Source: an uncultured Phascolarctobacterium sp.
GTDB taxonomy: Bacteria; Bacillota; Negativicutes; Acidaminococcales; Acidaminococcaceae
Reading direction: 5' to 3'
NCBI GenBank assembly: GCA_900545025.1
Contig: UQXH01000026.1
Coordinates: 1-25,042, forward strand
DNA length: 25,042 nt
The notes below the pieces were generated by a model. It saw nothing but the letters and a program-made list of their open reading frames with translations, was not told the origin of the DNA and searched no databases. Below are positions 7,651 through 14,852 of this stretch, piece after piece. Each line of letters starts with the position of its first letter. Position 1 is the stretch's first letter. The position numbers and the translations under genes are program-made.

Positions 7651-8316
7651 TTGCAAATTGATGTAAGCCTGCCTAAAGATCAGCGTATTTTGCTGGCCGC
7701 GGAAAAGGTTTTTTCTGCCAGAGGTTATGAGAAAGCCACTGTTGATGAAATCATCGCGGTAGCCGATGTAGGCAAGGGAACAGTTTATAAGTATTTTGGT
7801 AATAAGGAGCAGCTTTTCTATAAGCTGATTTCGGACAAGAACACGCCTTTTGTCGCAAAACTGCAGGAGGTTGTCGATGAAGCCGGAGATATTGAAGCAA
7901 AGCTCTTGGCCTATATGACGACGATGGTCGGCTTTTATCGTGAGCATTATGCATTGTGGCAGATAGTCTGCTTTGAAATGCTTGGTATAGGCAACGGCTG
8001 CCGTGTATTACGAAATGGAGGTGAATACGTCATCCTGTCCCGTTACAGCAATGTGGAGCCTTCAGAAAAGCTGAAAGAGCAGGTACTGAGGTATTACCTG
8101 ATCATGGAGGCAGAGTTTATCATCCTGTACAATATCATTGTAGAAGGTATGAGGACGGGCTTTTTGAAAGAAGGCGATTCGCAGATAGCTACCAGGGAAC
8201 TGTTCTGGAGCGTAGCCATGTGCGTGTTTAACCAGCGTGAAGATGACGCTAATCTCGAAACCCCAAAAATTGCTGCTATCATTATCGACCGTTTTCTGTA
8301 TGGTTCGGCAAAATAA
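7651..8316 (+). CDS. TetR/AcrR family transcriptional regulator
   Basis: This 221-residue TetR-type repressor has an N-terminal helix-turn-helix (about residues 8-55), recognisable from ILLAAEKVFSARGYEKATVDEI, the recognition helix GKGTVYKYFGNKEQLF, and a variable C-terminal ligand domain. The start codon is TTG at 7651, chosen because an excellent AAGGAGGGGG site sits directly upstream and the HTH begins at the right distance. It is divergent from korDABC and could control it or itself; TetR ligands cannot be read from sequence. The 3' end runs into a terminator shared with the convergent ppa. Confidence 0.9.
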   Translation: MQIDVSLPKDQRILLAAEKVFSARGYEKATVDEIIAVADVGKGTVYKYFGNKEQLFYKLISDKNTPFVAKLQEVVDEAGDIEAKLLAYMTTMVGFYREHYALWQIVCFEMLGIGNGCRVLRNGGEYVILSRYSNVEPSEKLKEQVLRYYLIMEAEFIILYNIIVEGMRTGFLKEGDSQIATRELFWSVAMCVFNQREDDANLETPKIAAIIIDRFLYGSAK

Positions 8317-8352
8317 AAAAGCACCTGCTTTGCAGGTGCTTCTTTGCTTTTT
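8314..8352. terminator. Bidirectional terminator between tetR and ppa
   Basis: The hairpin AGCACCTGC/GCAGGTGCT (about 8320-8341) has an A-run to its left and T-rich sequence to its right. It reaches the ppa stop codon, so the two convergent genes share one terminator. Confidence 0.75.
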
Positions 8353-8878
8353 AACAGAATTCGTCTTTGTAACGCTGCTGACACTGCATGATGATTTCTC
8401 TGGCGCGGTCTACGCCGTGAGCCTCTTCTAATGCGGTGCTTTTGCCTTCAAGAGATTTGTAGACAGAAAAGAAATGTACCATTTCATCACTGATATGCTG
8501 CGGCAGCTCGGTGATGGATTTGTAGGAATTATACATAGGGTCGCCAAAGGGGATGGCGATAATCTTTTCGTCCATATCGCCGTTGTCCTCCATGATGATG
8601 ACGCCGATAGGGTAGCAGCGCATCAGCGTCAGCGGCACGACTTCTTCAGAGCAGAGTACGAGTACGTCCAAGGGGTCGTTATCGGCTGCGTAGGTGCGGG
8701 GTATGAAGCCGTAGTTAGCAGGATAGTGGGTGGAGGTAAAGAGTACGCGGTCCATTTTTAAAAGGCCGGTTTCTTTGTCCAGTTCATATTTGACTTTGCA
8801 GCCTTTGGGAATCTCGATAACGGCGCAGAAATCATCGGGAGAAATACGTTTAGGATCAATGTCATGCCAGATATTCAT
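8351..8878 (-). CDS. ppa: Inorganic pyrophosphatase, family I
   Basis: This 175-residue soluble pyrophosphatase hydrolyses PPi to two phosphates, pulling biosynthetic reactions forward. Family I motifs are present: EIPKGCKVKYELDKETG near the N-terminus, YPANYGFIPRT, the signature DNDPLDVLVL, and MEDNGDMDEKIIAIP. The length is normal. The start ATG at 8878 has a GGAGG site seven bases upstream. The gene is monocistronic. Family I is the single-domain type, in contrast to the Mn-dependent family II common in many Firmicutes. Confidence 0.95.
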   Translation of the reverse strand: MNIWHDIDPKRISPDDFCAVIEIPKGCKVKYELDKETGLLKMDRVLFTSTHYPANYGFIPRTYAADNDPLDVLVLCSEEVVPLTLMRCYPIGVIIMEDNGDMDEKIIAIPFGDPMYNSYKSITELPQHISDEMVHFFSVYKSLEGKSTALEEAHGVDRAREIIMQCQQRYKDEFC

Positions 8879-8984
8879 GCAAATGCCTCCTCAATCTGTC
8901 TATAATATTTTACCTGAAAATATTGTATATCTATATAAATTATAATAGATTTGAGCAAAATAAATGTCAAATTTTTATTAAATA

Positions 8985-9014
8985 AAAAGCGACTGCTTGA
9001 TAGCAGTCGCTTTC
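8985..9014 (-). terminator. Terminator of the metNIQ operon
   Basis: On the - strand the hairpin AAAGCGACTGC/GCAGTCGCTTT is followed by a T-run just after the metQ stop codon. Pairing is perfect. Confidence 0.8.
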
Positions 9015-9017
9015 GTA

Positions 9018-9836
9018 TTACCAGCCGGCAACGATGGAGCCTTTGAAATGCTCATCAATGAATTTTTTGTTAGCTTCAGACTGATAGATTTTTTTCAGCT
9101 GTGCGATACGCGGATCGTCTTTGTATTTTTCTTTGGTAACAAAGATATTTATATAGGGGTTGTCAGATTTTTCCAGCAGGAGGGAATCTTTAGTCGGATT
9201 GAGGCCTGCAGGAATTGCATAATTGGCGTTGATGACAGCGATGGTCAAATCAGGCAGACTGTTAGGGATGATTGCCGCATCCAGTTCGCGGATGACATAG
9301 TTGTGCGGATTTTCGGTAATATCTTTGACGGTGGTAGTAACGTCATTGATATCTTTAACCTTAATCAGGCCTTTGTCAGCCAAAAGCAGCAGAGCGCGGC
9401 CGCCATTGGAAGGATCGTTAGGGATGCCGATGATGGCGCCGTCAGGAATAGCGTCGCCTTTTTTCAGAGTCTTAGAGTAAACTGCCATGGGGAAGTTTAC
9501 CGTCTTGAATACTTCTACCAGGTCGAATTTAGGCTCTTTTTCTCTGGTTGCGGCCAGATAGGGAGCATGCTGCATGCTGTTGGCGAAAAGCTCTTCCTGA
9601 TACAGGGATACGTTAGGAGTAACGTAGTCAGAAAATTCCACTACCTCTACCTGCAGGCCTTCTTTAGCTGCCAGCTTCTTGACATTGTCCATGATTTCTG
9701 CGTGGGGGCCGGCAGTAACGCCGATTTTTACGGGAGCCTTGCTGTCTTTGCTTTTGCTGTCGTCAGAACCGCAGCCTGCTGCTAAGAATGCCAGCAGACA
9801 GATTGCCGCAGCAAAAAGTCTGAAAATGTTCTTCAT
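9018..9836 (-). CDS. metQ: Methionine ABC transporter substrate-binding lipoprotein
   Basis: This 272-residue NlpA/MetQ-family lipoprotein captures methionine for the MetNI importer. It has a typical lipoprotein signal: positive N-terminus, hydrophobic core and lipobox LAAGC with the lipidated Cys at residue 22, followed by a Ser/Asp/Lys-rich linker. The mature part starts KIGVTAGPHAEIMDNVKKLA and has the family segments VEFSDYVTPN and GIPNDPSNGGRALLLL. It is third in metN-metI-metQ, 57 bases after metI, and under the SAM-I riboswitch upstream of metN. Substrate assignment (methionine) rests on family and on the riboswitch. Confidence 0.94.
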   Translation of the reverse strand: MKNIFRLFAAAICLLAFLAAGCGSDDSKSKDSKAPVKIGVTAGPHAEIMDNVKKLAAKEGLQVEVVEFSDYVTPNVSLYQEELFANSMQHAPYLAATREKEPKFDLVEVFKTVNFPMAVYSKTLKKGDAIPDGAIIGIPNDPSNGGRALLLLADKGLIKVKDINDVTTTVKDITENPHNYVIRELDAAIIPNSLPDLTIAVINANYAIPAGLNPTKDSLLLEKSDNPYINIFVTKEKYKDDPRIAQLKKIYQSEANKKFIDEHFKGSIVAGW

Positions 9837-9893
9837 GTTGATTCCACCTCATTTTTAAAATATTAAATCTATACTTAAAACAGCAGGGCTGCT

Positions 9894-10553
9894 TTAAAGT
9901 TTGTTTTTATTAAGCTTTTTGGACATCCAGTTGCCCAAGGACTGCATAGCCTGTACCATGATGATGAGGATGATTACTGTAGTAATCATTACATCAAGCT
10001 GGAAGCGCTGATAGCCGTAACGGATAGCGAGGTCGCCCAAGCCGCCACCGCCCAGCGCGCCGGCCATGGCGGAATAACCGATAAGGCTGATAATGGCCAA
10101 TGTAACGCCGAGGACGATAGAATGGAGTGCTTCCGGCAGCAGAACTTTGGAAATAATCTGCATAGGGCTGGCCCCCATTGCCTGTGCGGCCTCAATAACG
10201 CCGGGATTGATTTCCAGTAAGGAAGACTCAATGATGCGGGCGATAAAAGGCGCTGCGGAAATCGTCAGCGGTACGATGGCTGCCGTAGTACCGATGGAGG
10301 AGCCGACGATAATACGGGTCAGCGGGATAATTGCCACCATGAGGATGATGAAGGGAGTAGAACGGGTTGCGTTGACGGTAGCGCCCAGAATGGAGTTTAC
10401 TGCCGGATTGGGCAGGATATGGTCTTTGCGGGTAACGGTAAGGATAACGCCGAGGGGAATACCTATTACCGTTGCCATAATAGTGGACACGATTACCATA
10501 TAGCAGGTTTCAAAAAAAGATTTTATTAAAAGATCAATCATATCAGGACTCAT
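9894..10553 (-). CDS. metI: Methionine ABC transporter permease
   Basis: This 219-residue permease has about five hydrophobic segments and the BPD-transport signature EAAQAMGASPMQIISKVLLPEA. It forms the channel of MetNIQ. The ATG at 10553 lies inside the last codons of metN (11-base overlap), so translation is coupled. An alternative ATG four codons later (MIDLLIKSF) is also in frame. The length matches MetI (about 217). Confidence 0.94.
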   Translation of the reverse strand: MSPDMIDLLIKSFFETCYMVIVSTIMATVIGIPLGVILTVTRKDHILPNPAVNSILGATVNATRSTPFIILMVAIIPLTRIIVGSSIGTTAAIVPLTISAAPFIARIIESSLLEINPGVIEAAQAMGASPMQIISKVLLPEALHSIVLGVTLAIISLIGYSAMAGALGGGGLGDLAIRYGYQRFQLDVMITTVIILIIMVQAMQSLGNWMSKKLNKNKL

Positions 10554-11580
10554 AACCGATTACCTCCGTTTTCAAATCCTGACCGTGCAGATAGGCCAGG
10601 GCGTTTTCAATGCCTTCTTTGCTGCCGGAAATCTCGATAACCAGCGTACCGAAGGGAACATCTTTCAAATGGTCGATGTTACCGTACAGGATGCTGACAT
10701 CGACGTCGAATTTCTTAACCATGCCGGATACGATAGGCTCGCCGGCAGAATTGCCCAGGAAGGAAATGCGGGTAATAAGCTTGCTGCCGTTGCTGTACTG
10801 CTGGGAAAGATGCATGTTTTTGAGCATAGCTGCGAAATTATCGTTAGTAGCGCTCTTGGTGAATTCTTTGGTAGTGGGGTGCTGCGGATTGGTGAAAACG
10901 TCAATCATGGGGCCTTCCTCGATGATGACGCCGTTTTCGATAACTGCAACACGGTCGCAGACTGCTTTGACCACTTCCATCTGGTGAGTAATCATCACGA
11001 TGGTGAGATTCATCTTGCGATTGATGTCTTTGAGCAGCTCCAGGATGGATTTGGTAGTCTGCGGGTCAAGTGCGGAGGTTGCTTCGTCGCACAGCAGTAC
11101 TTTTGGATTGCTGGCTAAAGCGCGGGCAATGCCTACGCGCTGTTTTTGGCCGCCGGAGAGCTGGCTGGGGTAATAGTCCGCCCTTGTTTCCAGCTGTACC
11201 AATTCCAGCAGGGGACGTACCCTTTTGTCAATTTCATCTTTACCAAGTCCCTGTATTTCCAAGGGGAAAGCGATGTTGTCATAAACAGTGCGGGAAGCAA
11301 GCAGATTGAAGTGCTGGAAGATCATGCCGATGCTTTGACGAGCTTTGCGCAGCTGGGTATCATTCATAGCAGTCAGATCTGCGCCGTCAACGATGACTCT
11401 GCCGGCAGTAGGTTTTTCCAACATGTTGATACAGCGTACCAAAGTAGATTTGCCGGCGCCGGATAAACCGATGATACCGAAGATTTCTCCCTCTTTGATA
11501 TGGAGATTGGTAGTTTTCAGGGCGTGGATGTCGCCTGCTTTGCTGTAGTAAGTTTTTTCGATATTGAGCAATTCTATCAT
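10543..11580 (-). CDS. metN: Methionine ABC transporter ATP-binding protein
   Basis: This 345-residue ATPase has Walker A GLSGAGKST (residues 38-46), signature LSGGQKQR, Walker B VLLCDEATSALD and H-loop MITHQ. About 90 C-terminal residues form the NIL/ACT-like domain (LITRISFLGNSAGEPIVSGM) that binds methionine and inhibits the transporter in known MetN proteins. It is the first gene of metNIQ, about 30 bases after the riboswitch terminator. The transporter is therefore controlled by SAM at the RNA level and probably by methionine at the protein level. Confidence 0.95.
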   Translation of the reverse strand: MIELLNIEKTYYSKAGDIHALKTTNLHIKEGEIFGIIGLSGAGKSTLVRCINMLEKPTAGRVIVDGADLTAMNDTQLRKARQSIGMIFQHFNLLASRTVYDNIAFPLEIQGLGKDEIDKRVRPLLELVQLETRADYYPSQLSGGQKQRVGIARALASNPKVLLCDEATSALDPQTTKSILELLKDINRKMNLTIVMITHQMEVVKAVCDRVAVIENGVIIEEGPMIDVFTNPQHPTTKEFTKSATNDNFAAMLKNMHLSQQYSNGSKLITRISFLGNSAGEPIVSGMVKKFDVDVSILYGNIDHLKDVPFGTLVIEISGSKEGIENALAYLHGQDLKTEVIGYES

Positions 11581-11610
11581 AAAAACAGCGTCCTTTCTTA
11601 TTTTACAGAA

Positions 11611-11641
11611 TAAAAAAACCCTTCACCAGTCAGCGAAGGGT
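11611..11641 (-). terminator. Riboswitch-controlled terminator before metN
   Basis: On the - strand ACCCTTC pairs with GAAGGGT (11619-11624 with 11635-11640) and is followed by seven T. It lies between the SAM-I aptamer and the metN start, so it is the expression platform. When SAM is bound this hairpin is expected to form and stop transcription. Confidence 0.85.
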
Positions 11642-11666
11642 ACATGTCGTTATGGTCAAGCACTTC

Positions 11667-11763
11667 TTCATCTGCCGGATTACTCCGTTGGATTTGGCAC
11701 CGTTCACCTAAAGTGTGGTTGCCGTAGCTTCATTGGGCCAGTCCCTCGGCTACTCTTGATGAA
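11667..11763 (-). promoter_or_regulatory. SAM-I (S-box) riboswitch aptamer
   Basis: On the - strand the region carries the S-box core: P1 5' strand TTCATC then AAGAG (11758-11763 side), the kink-turn segment GGGACTGGCCCAATGAAGC, CGGCAACC, GGTGCCAAATCC, and the P1 3' strand GATGAA (11667-11672). Order and spacing match SAM-I aptamers. It precedes a terminator and metNIQ, which is the expected regulon: high SAM shuts off methionine uptake. The alternative antiterminator pairing was not resolved in detail. The stretch 11581-11908 contains this riboswitch, its terminator and two divergent promoters. Confidence 0.95.
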
Positions 11764-11785
11764 TAACTGTTAAGTTAGTGAGTCT

Positions 11786-11814
11786 ATGATACAATGATTT
11801 TCAAATATTGTCAA
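11786..11814 (-). promoter_or_regulatory. Promoter of the metNIQ riboswitch transcript
   Basis: On the - strand a perfect TTGACA (11809-11814), a 17-base spacer and TATCAT (11786-11791) precede the aptamer. The start would be near 11779, leaving a short leader before P1. Confidence 0.8.
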
Positions 11815-11836
11815 CAAAAATATTAAGATAAATATT

Positions 11837-11871
11837 TTTATCTTGTCTTTCACAAGATAAAGTGATAAAGT
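11837..11871 (+). promoter_or_regulatory. yerC promoter overlapped by a 10-bp inverted repeat
   Basis: On the + strand TTGTCT (11843-11848), a 17-base spacer and TAAAGT (11866-11871) form a plausible promoter for yerC. A perfect inverted repeat, TTTATCTTGT (11837-11846) and ACAAGATAAA (11852-11861), covers the -35 box. It is well placed as an operator, possibly for the TrpR-like protein itself, which is inference. Confidence 0.5.
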
Positions 11872-11908
11872 ATGAATAAGAAAATGCAGTGTCAAAGGAG
11901 GTTTAATT

Positions 11909-12202
11909 ATGTCAGATAAAATAAGAGATGAACTTACAGACCAGCTGTTTACTGCTATCCTTAGCTTAAAAGATAAAGAACAATGTTACCGTTTTTTTGA
12001 AGATATCTGCACTATCAGCGAGCTGAAAGCGATGGCTCAGCGTCTTGAAGTAGCACGCATGCTGGATGAAGGCTGTATCTATGAAACTATTGTAGAAAAA
12101 ACCGGGGCCAGTACTGCCACTATTTCCCGTGTGAAACGCTGCCTTGTTTACGGGGCAGATGGTTATAATTCGGTGATGCCGCTGCTGCGCCGTGGTAAAT
12201 AA
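11909..12202 (+). CDS. yerC: TrpR-like DNA-binding protein, YerC/YecD family
   Basis: This 97-residue protein of the YerC/YecD family has the Trp-repressor helix-turn-helix fold. The family core is clear: CYRFFEDICTISELKAMAQRLEVARML followed by the reading-head segment ASTATISRVKRCLVYGADGY (about residues 70-90). It has a strong AAGGAGG site before the ATG at 11909. It is followed seven bases later by a HisC-type aminotransferase, so it is probably a local regulator of amino-acid metabolism; no effector is known from sequence. A palindrome covers its promoter, which suggests autoregulation. Confidence 0.9.
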   Translation: MSDKIRDELTDQLFTAILSLKDKEQCYRFFEDICTISELKAMAQRLEVARMLDEGCIYETIVEKTGASTATISRVKRCLVYGADGYNSVMPLLRRGK

Positions 12203-12214
12203 TGGGGAATGTCT

Positions 12215-13441
12215 ATGGATGAATTTAATGTTCGACAAAGCATAGAGAATTTAAGCGGCTATACTGTGCAGCATGTGAAGGCCAAGATTATTGCTGATAC
12301 TAATGAAAGTAATTATCCTATGCCGGACGAGGTAAAGAAAAAAATACTGGCAATGACGGAAGCCTTTCCTTTTCATCGGTATCCGCCCATCAAGGCGGAG
12401 AATCTGTCTGAAACTATTGCTAAAGAACTGGATTTGCCCGGGGATAATGTCAGGATTGGCAACGGCGCGGGAGAACTCATACAAAAGGCCTGTTATGCTT
12501 TTGGCGGCAGCGGCAGGAAGATTGCTTTTCCTGTACCGTCCTATGATATGTATGCTACTTATGTGCAGCTGTCGGACAGTGAAGCAGCGCCGTACAGGCT
12601 TACGGAGGATGGCTATCTGGATGCGGAAGCGGTTATCAGTTTCTGCAATGCGGAACAGGTAGCGTTGTTGATTATCTGTAATCCTAATAATCCTACCGGT
12701 AATTATAATCCGTTGCCGCAGGTAGAGAGAATTGTCGCTGCTGTAAAATGTCCGGTAATAGTTGACGAAGCCTGCATGGAATTTGCCGGCGGCAGGGATG
12801 TGGACAGCCTGGATATGCGGCCGCTGAATAAAATCTGGCTGGTGGCAGGCTCTGTGCTGACTATCAGCGGGAAATACAGCAATCTTTTGTGCATCCGTAC
12901 CTTTTCTAAAGCGTATGGACTGGCAGGGCTGCGGTGTGGCTATGCTGTTGGATGCAGCGGTATTATCAGGATCCTGGGCAAGACTCTTTTGCCCTACCAG
13001 GTAAATGCCTATACCCTGATGGCAGCTAAGCTGGTGTATGAAGACAAGCTGCTTTACAAGGAGCTGATTAAAAAGGTTGTGCAGGAACGACAGCAGCTTG
13101 CTGATTTTTTGCAGCAGCAGGGCTTTGAAGTTTGGCCGTCAGCAGCAAACTTTGTACTTTTCAGGGCTAACGGCAGGATGGCAGAAATACTGGCGGAAAG
13201 CTATAACGAGGTCTATGGCAGAGGTGAAACAATGACAGTATTGGAGAAAAGCGGACATTTTATTTATCGTTATCTGCTGAGTCATGGCATCCTTACTGCT
13301 GATTTCGCTGCCTGCCCGCAGCTGGCTGGCAGTATAAGGCTGACCGTAGTCTTGCCGGAAGAAAATGAAATAATCCGGCAGCAGTTACAGCTTTTATGCA
13401 CTGATGTATTTATGCATGGAAATAAAACACGAGAGGAATAA
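12215..13441 (+). CDS. Histidinol-phosphate aminotransferase-like PLP enzyme (HisC/CobD family)
   Basis: This 408-residue fold-type I aminotransferase has the family motifs NPNNPTGN, VDEACMEFAG, the PLP-lysine segment TFSKAYGLAGLRCGYA, and SAANFVLFR near the C-terminus with a substrate-phosphate-type Arg in GSIRLTV. It is longer than usual HisC (about 350). One insertion of about 20 residues lies before the PLP lysine (RPLNKIWLVAGSVLTISG) and another of about 25 in the C-terminal domain (NEVYGRGETMTVLEKSGHF). The start is ATG 12215 because GGGGA lies six bases upstream; an ATG at 12209 would abut that site. It may act on histidinol phosphate, another amino acid, or threonine phosphate (CobD); no his or cob gene is nearby. 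It is coupled to yerC. Confidence 0.8.
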   Translation: MDEFNVRQSIENLSGYTVQHVKAKIIADTNESNYPMPDEVKKKILAMTEAFPFHRYPPIKAENLSETIAKELDLPGDNVRIGNGAGELIQKACYAFGGSGRKIAFPVPSYDMYATYVQLSDSEAAPYRLTEDGYLDAEAVISFCNAEQVALLIICNPNNPTGNYNPLPQVERIVAAVKCPVIVDEACMEFAGGRDVDSLDMRPLNKIWLVAGSVLTISGKYSNLLCIRTFSKAYGLAGLRCGYAVGCSGIIRILGKTLLPYQVNAYTLMAAKLVYEDKLLYKELIKKVVQERQQLADFLQQQGFEVWPSAANFVLFRANGRMAEILAESYNEVYGRGETMTVLEKSGHFIYRYLLSHGILTADFAACPQLAGSIRLTVVLPEENEIIRQQLQLLCTDVFMHGNKTREE

Positions 13442-13460
13442 TTTCCTTTCGTGTTTTTTT
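13424..13460 (+). terminator. Terminator of yerC-aminotransferase operon
   Basis: The hairpin AACACGAGAGG/CCTTTCGTGTT (with one bulge) is followed by a T-run. It starts inside the last codons of the aminotransferase gene. Confidence 0.75.
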
Positions 13461-13475
13461 ATAAAAATTTTCAAA

Positions 13476-13627
13476 TTAGCTCTTGCTAACTAAATAAAAG
13501 TATGCTAATATTACAGTAAAGTTAGTCGATGCTAACCAATGCAGAATTTTAACCCTTCTGTATTATATATAATTGACCTTGACTATCCCTTTGCATCTTC
13601 TGTTTTGCATTGGTTAGCAAAAACTAT
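13476..13627 (+). promoter_or_regulatory. Promoter and repeated TTAG-N6-CTAA operator-like elements
   Basis: Three similar dyads occur before the DUF3793 gene: TTAG-N6-CTAA at 13476-13489 and 13522-13535, and an imperfect TTAG-N6-CTAT at 13614-13627. A candidate promoter, TTGCTA (13483-13488), 17 bases, TAATAT (13506-13511), is overlapped by the first dyad at -35 and by the second at the predicted start. A perfect 14-bp inverted repeat, TGCTAACCAATGCA (13530-13543) and TGCATTGGTTAGCA (13606-13619), joins dyads two and three. The half-sites resemble DtxR/IdeR-type iron-repressor boxes, an inference supported by the downstream flavodoxin. Confidence 0.5.
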
Positions 13628-13644
13628 CATGGCAGGAGGTAAAC

Positions 13645-14220
13645 ATGAATCTGTTCGGCTTTCATAGATTTGATGAACTGGTGGCTTTTCATTGCTCGCC
13701 GGTATTGCTGCAGGCAAAGCCGGCCAATGTAATCTCGCTGCCGCAGTTTGATGCAGATGAGCTGCAGAAGCTGTTATGTAAATATAATGAGGAATTTCAG
13801 GCACGCGGTATAATCTTCAGATTATTGTGCCGCTGCAGCAGGAAAAGCCTGCTGTTGATATACAACGAAGCAAAGCTTGGCGAGGTGCTGCAGGATAAAG
13901 GCTGTCGTGCGTATCTGACGGCTGCCGGATATGATAGGGATAATTCGCTGGAAGAAGATTTGCTGGCCTTGGAAAGAAGGCTGCAGCAGGAGTGTGAATT
14001 TCCACATGAGATTGGTATCTTCCTTGGTTATCCGCTGGAGGATGTTCTGGGGTTTGTATTAAATAAAGGCAACAGCTGTAAATACAGCGGTTATTGGAAG
14101 GTATACGGAGATGTAGAACAAGCCAAAAGGCTTTTTGCTACTTATGAGGAATGCAGAGATTCCGTACTGCAAAAGCTTACGGAAGGTTTATCGCTTTATA
14201 ATGCAGTAACAGCTATATAA
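13645..14220 (+). CDS. DUF3793 family protein
   Basis: This 191-residue protein matches the DUF3793 family: an N-terminal part with FHCSPVLLQAKPANVISL, a central segment with LLCRCSRKSLLLIYN, and the signature HEIGIFLGYPLEDVLGF followed by CKYSGYWKVYGD near residues 130-165. It is probably cytoplasmic, with no signal or membrane segment. The biochemical role is unknown; in Firmicutes the family is often found near iron-uptake or flavodoxin genes, which fits its neighbour here. The start ATG at 13645 has a strong AGGAGG site (13634-13639). It is followed by a flavodoxin ten bases after its stop. Confidence 0.85.
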   Translation: MNLFGFHRFDELVAFHCSPVLLQAKPANVISLPQFDADELQKLLCKYNEEFQARGIIFRLLCRCSRKSLLLIYNEAKLGEVLQDKGCRAYLTAAGYDRDNSLEEDLLALERRLQQECEFPHEIGIFLGYPLEDVLGFVLNKGNSCKYSGYWKVYGDVEQAKRLFATYEECRDSVLQKLTEGLSLYNAVTAI

Positions 14221-14230
14221 GGAGGCTATT

Positions 14231-14656
14231 ATGAAAAAAATACCTGTAATTTACTGGAGTGGTACTGGTAATACGCAAATCATGGCGCAGACAGTGGCCG
14301 AAGCAATCAATAACTCTGGTGCGGAAGCTCTTTTAACAGAAGTAGGACAGATTTCTGCGGCAGAAGCAGCACAGTATCCGGTGTTGGCGCTGGGATGCCC
14401 CGCTATGGGCGCAGAGGTGCTGGAAGAATATGAGTTTGAGCCGTTTTTTACGGAATTGGAAAAATTTCTGACAGGTAAAAAAGTTGCCTTATTCGGTTCT
14501 TACGGCTGGGGCGGTTCCTACATGCAGGACTGGGAGAGCAGGGTTGCTGCGGCCGGAGCTGAGTTGGTAGCTCCTGGCGTATTAGCGCTTAATGCCCCCG
14601 ATGCCGCTGCCGTAGAAGCCTGCGCTGAAATTGGCAGACTGTTGGCTGTTAAATAA
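14231..14656 (+). CDS. Flavodoxin (FMN electron carrier)
   Basis: This 141-residue flavodoxin has the FMN-phosphate loop WSGTGNTQ near residues 9-16, the mid-protein LGCPAMGAE, and the isoalloxazine-binding loop SYGWGGSYMQDWE. It is short-chain in length. It replaces ferredoxin as a low-potential electron carrier, often under iron limitation. The ATG has an AAGGAGG site. It is co-transcribed with DUF3793, which together with the upstream dyads suggests iron control. A possible client is the ferredoxin-dependent Kor enzyme of this window, but that is inference. Confidence 0.93.
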   Translation: MKKIPVIYWSGTGNTQIMAQTVAEAINNSGAEALLTEVGQISAAEAAQYPVLALGCPAMGAEVLEEYEFEPFFTELEKFLTGKKVALFGSYGWGGSYMQDWESRVAAAGAELVAPGVLALNAPDAAAVEACAEIGRLLAVK

Positions 14657-14711
14657 TTTACTTGAAATTTACCTGATAATCAGGTGAATACATATTTTCT
14701 CCTCCAAAGAG

Positions 14712-14749
14712 CAAAAGGAATCTGTATTGCAGGTTCCTTTTGTTTTTTA
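14712..14749 (+). terminator. Terminator after flavodoxin
   Basis: CAAAAGGAA (14712-14720) pairs with TTCCTTTTG (14734-14742), followed by six T. It ends the DUF3793-flavodoxin operon. A short 15-base palindrome (14671-14685) lies between the stop codon and this hairpin. Confidence 0.8.
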
Positions 14750-14762
14750 TTTGCGCACATTG

Positions 14763-14791
14763 TTTACTAATAAAATATATTTTGCTATAAT
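14763..14791 (+). promoter_or_regulatory. Probable MFS gene promoter
   Basis: TTTACT (14763-14768), a 17-base spacer and a consensus TATAAT (14786-14791) lie about 60 bases before the transporter. A second TATAAT-like element near 14821-14830 is an alternative. Confidence 0.5.
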
Positions 14792-14852
14792 ATTTAACAT
14801 CTTTTTTCTAAGAATGTTTTGCAGTATATAATGTAAAGAAAGAAGCGTTGGG

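Noticed and set aside
8997..9785. A 262-residue reading frame on the + strand
   Set aside because: It is the antisense shadow of metQ, which has a lipoprotein signal, family motifs and operon context.
13530..13619. Inverted repeat as the ends of a small mobile element
   Set aside because: The 90-base unit has no target-site duplication or transposase-like content that I can see, and the arms coincide with the operator-like dyads.
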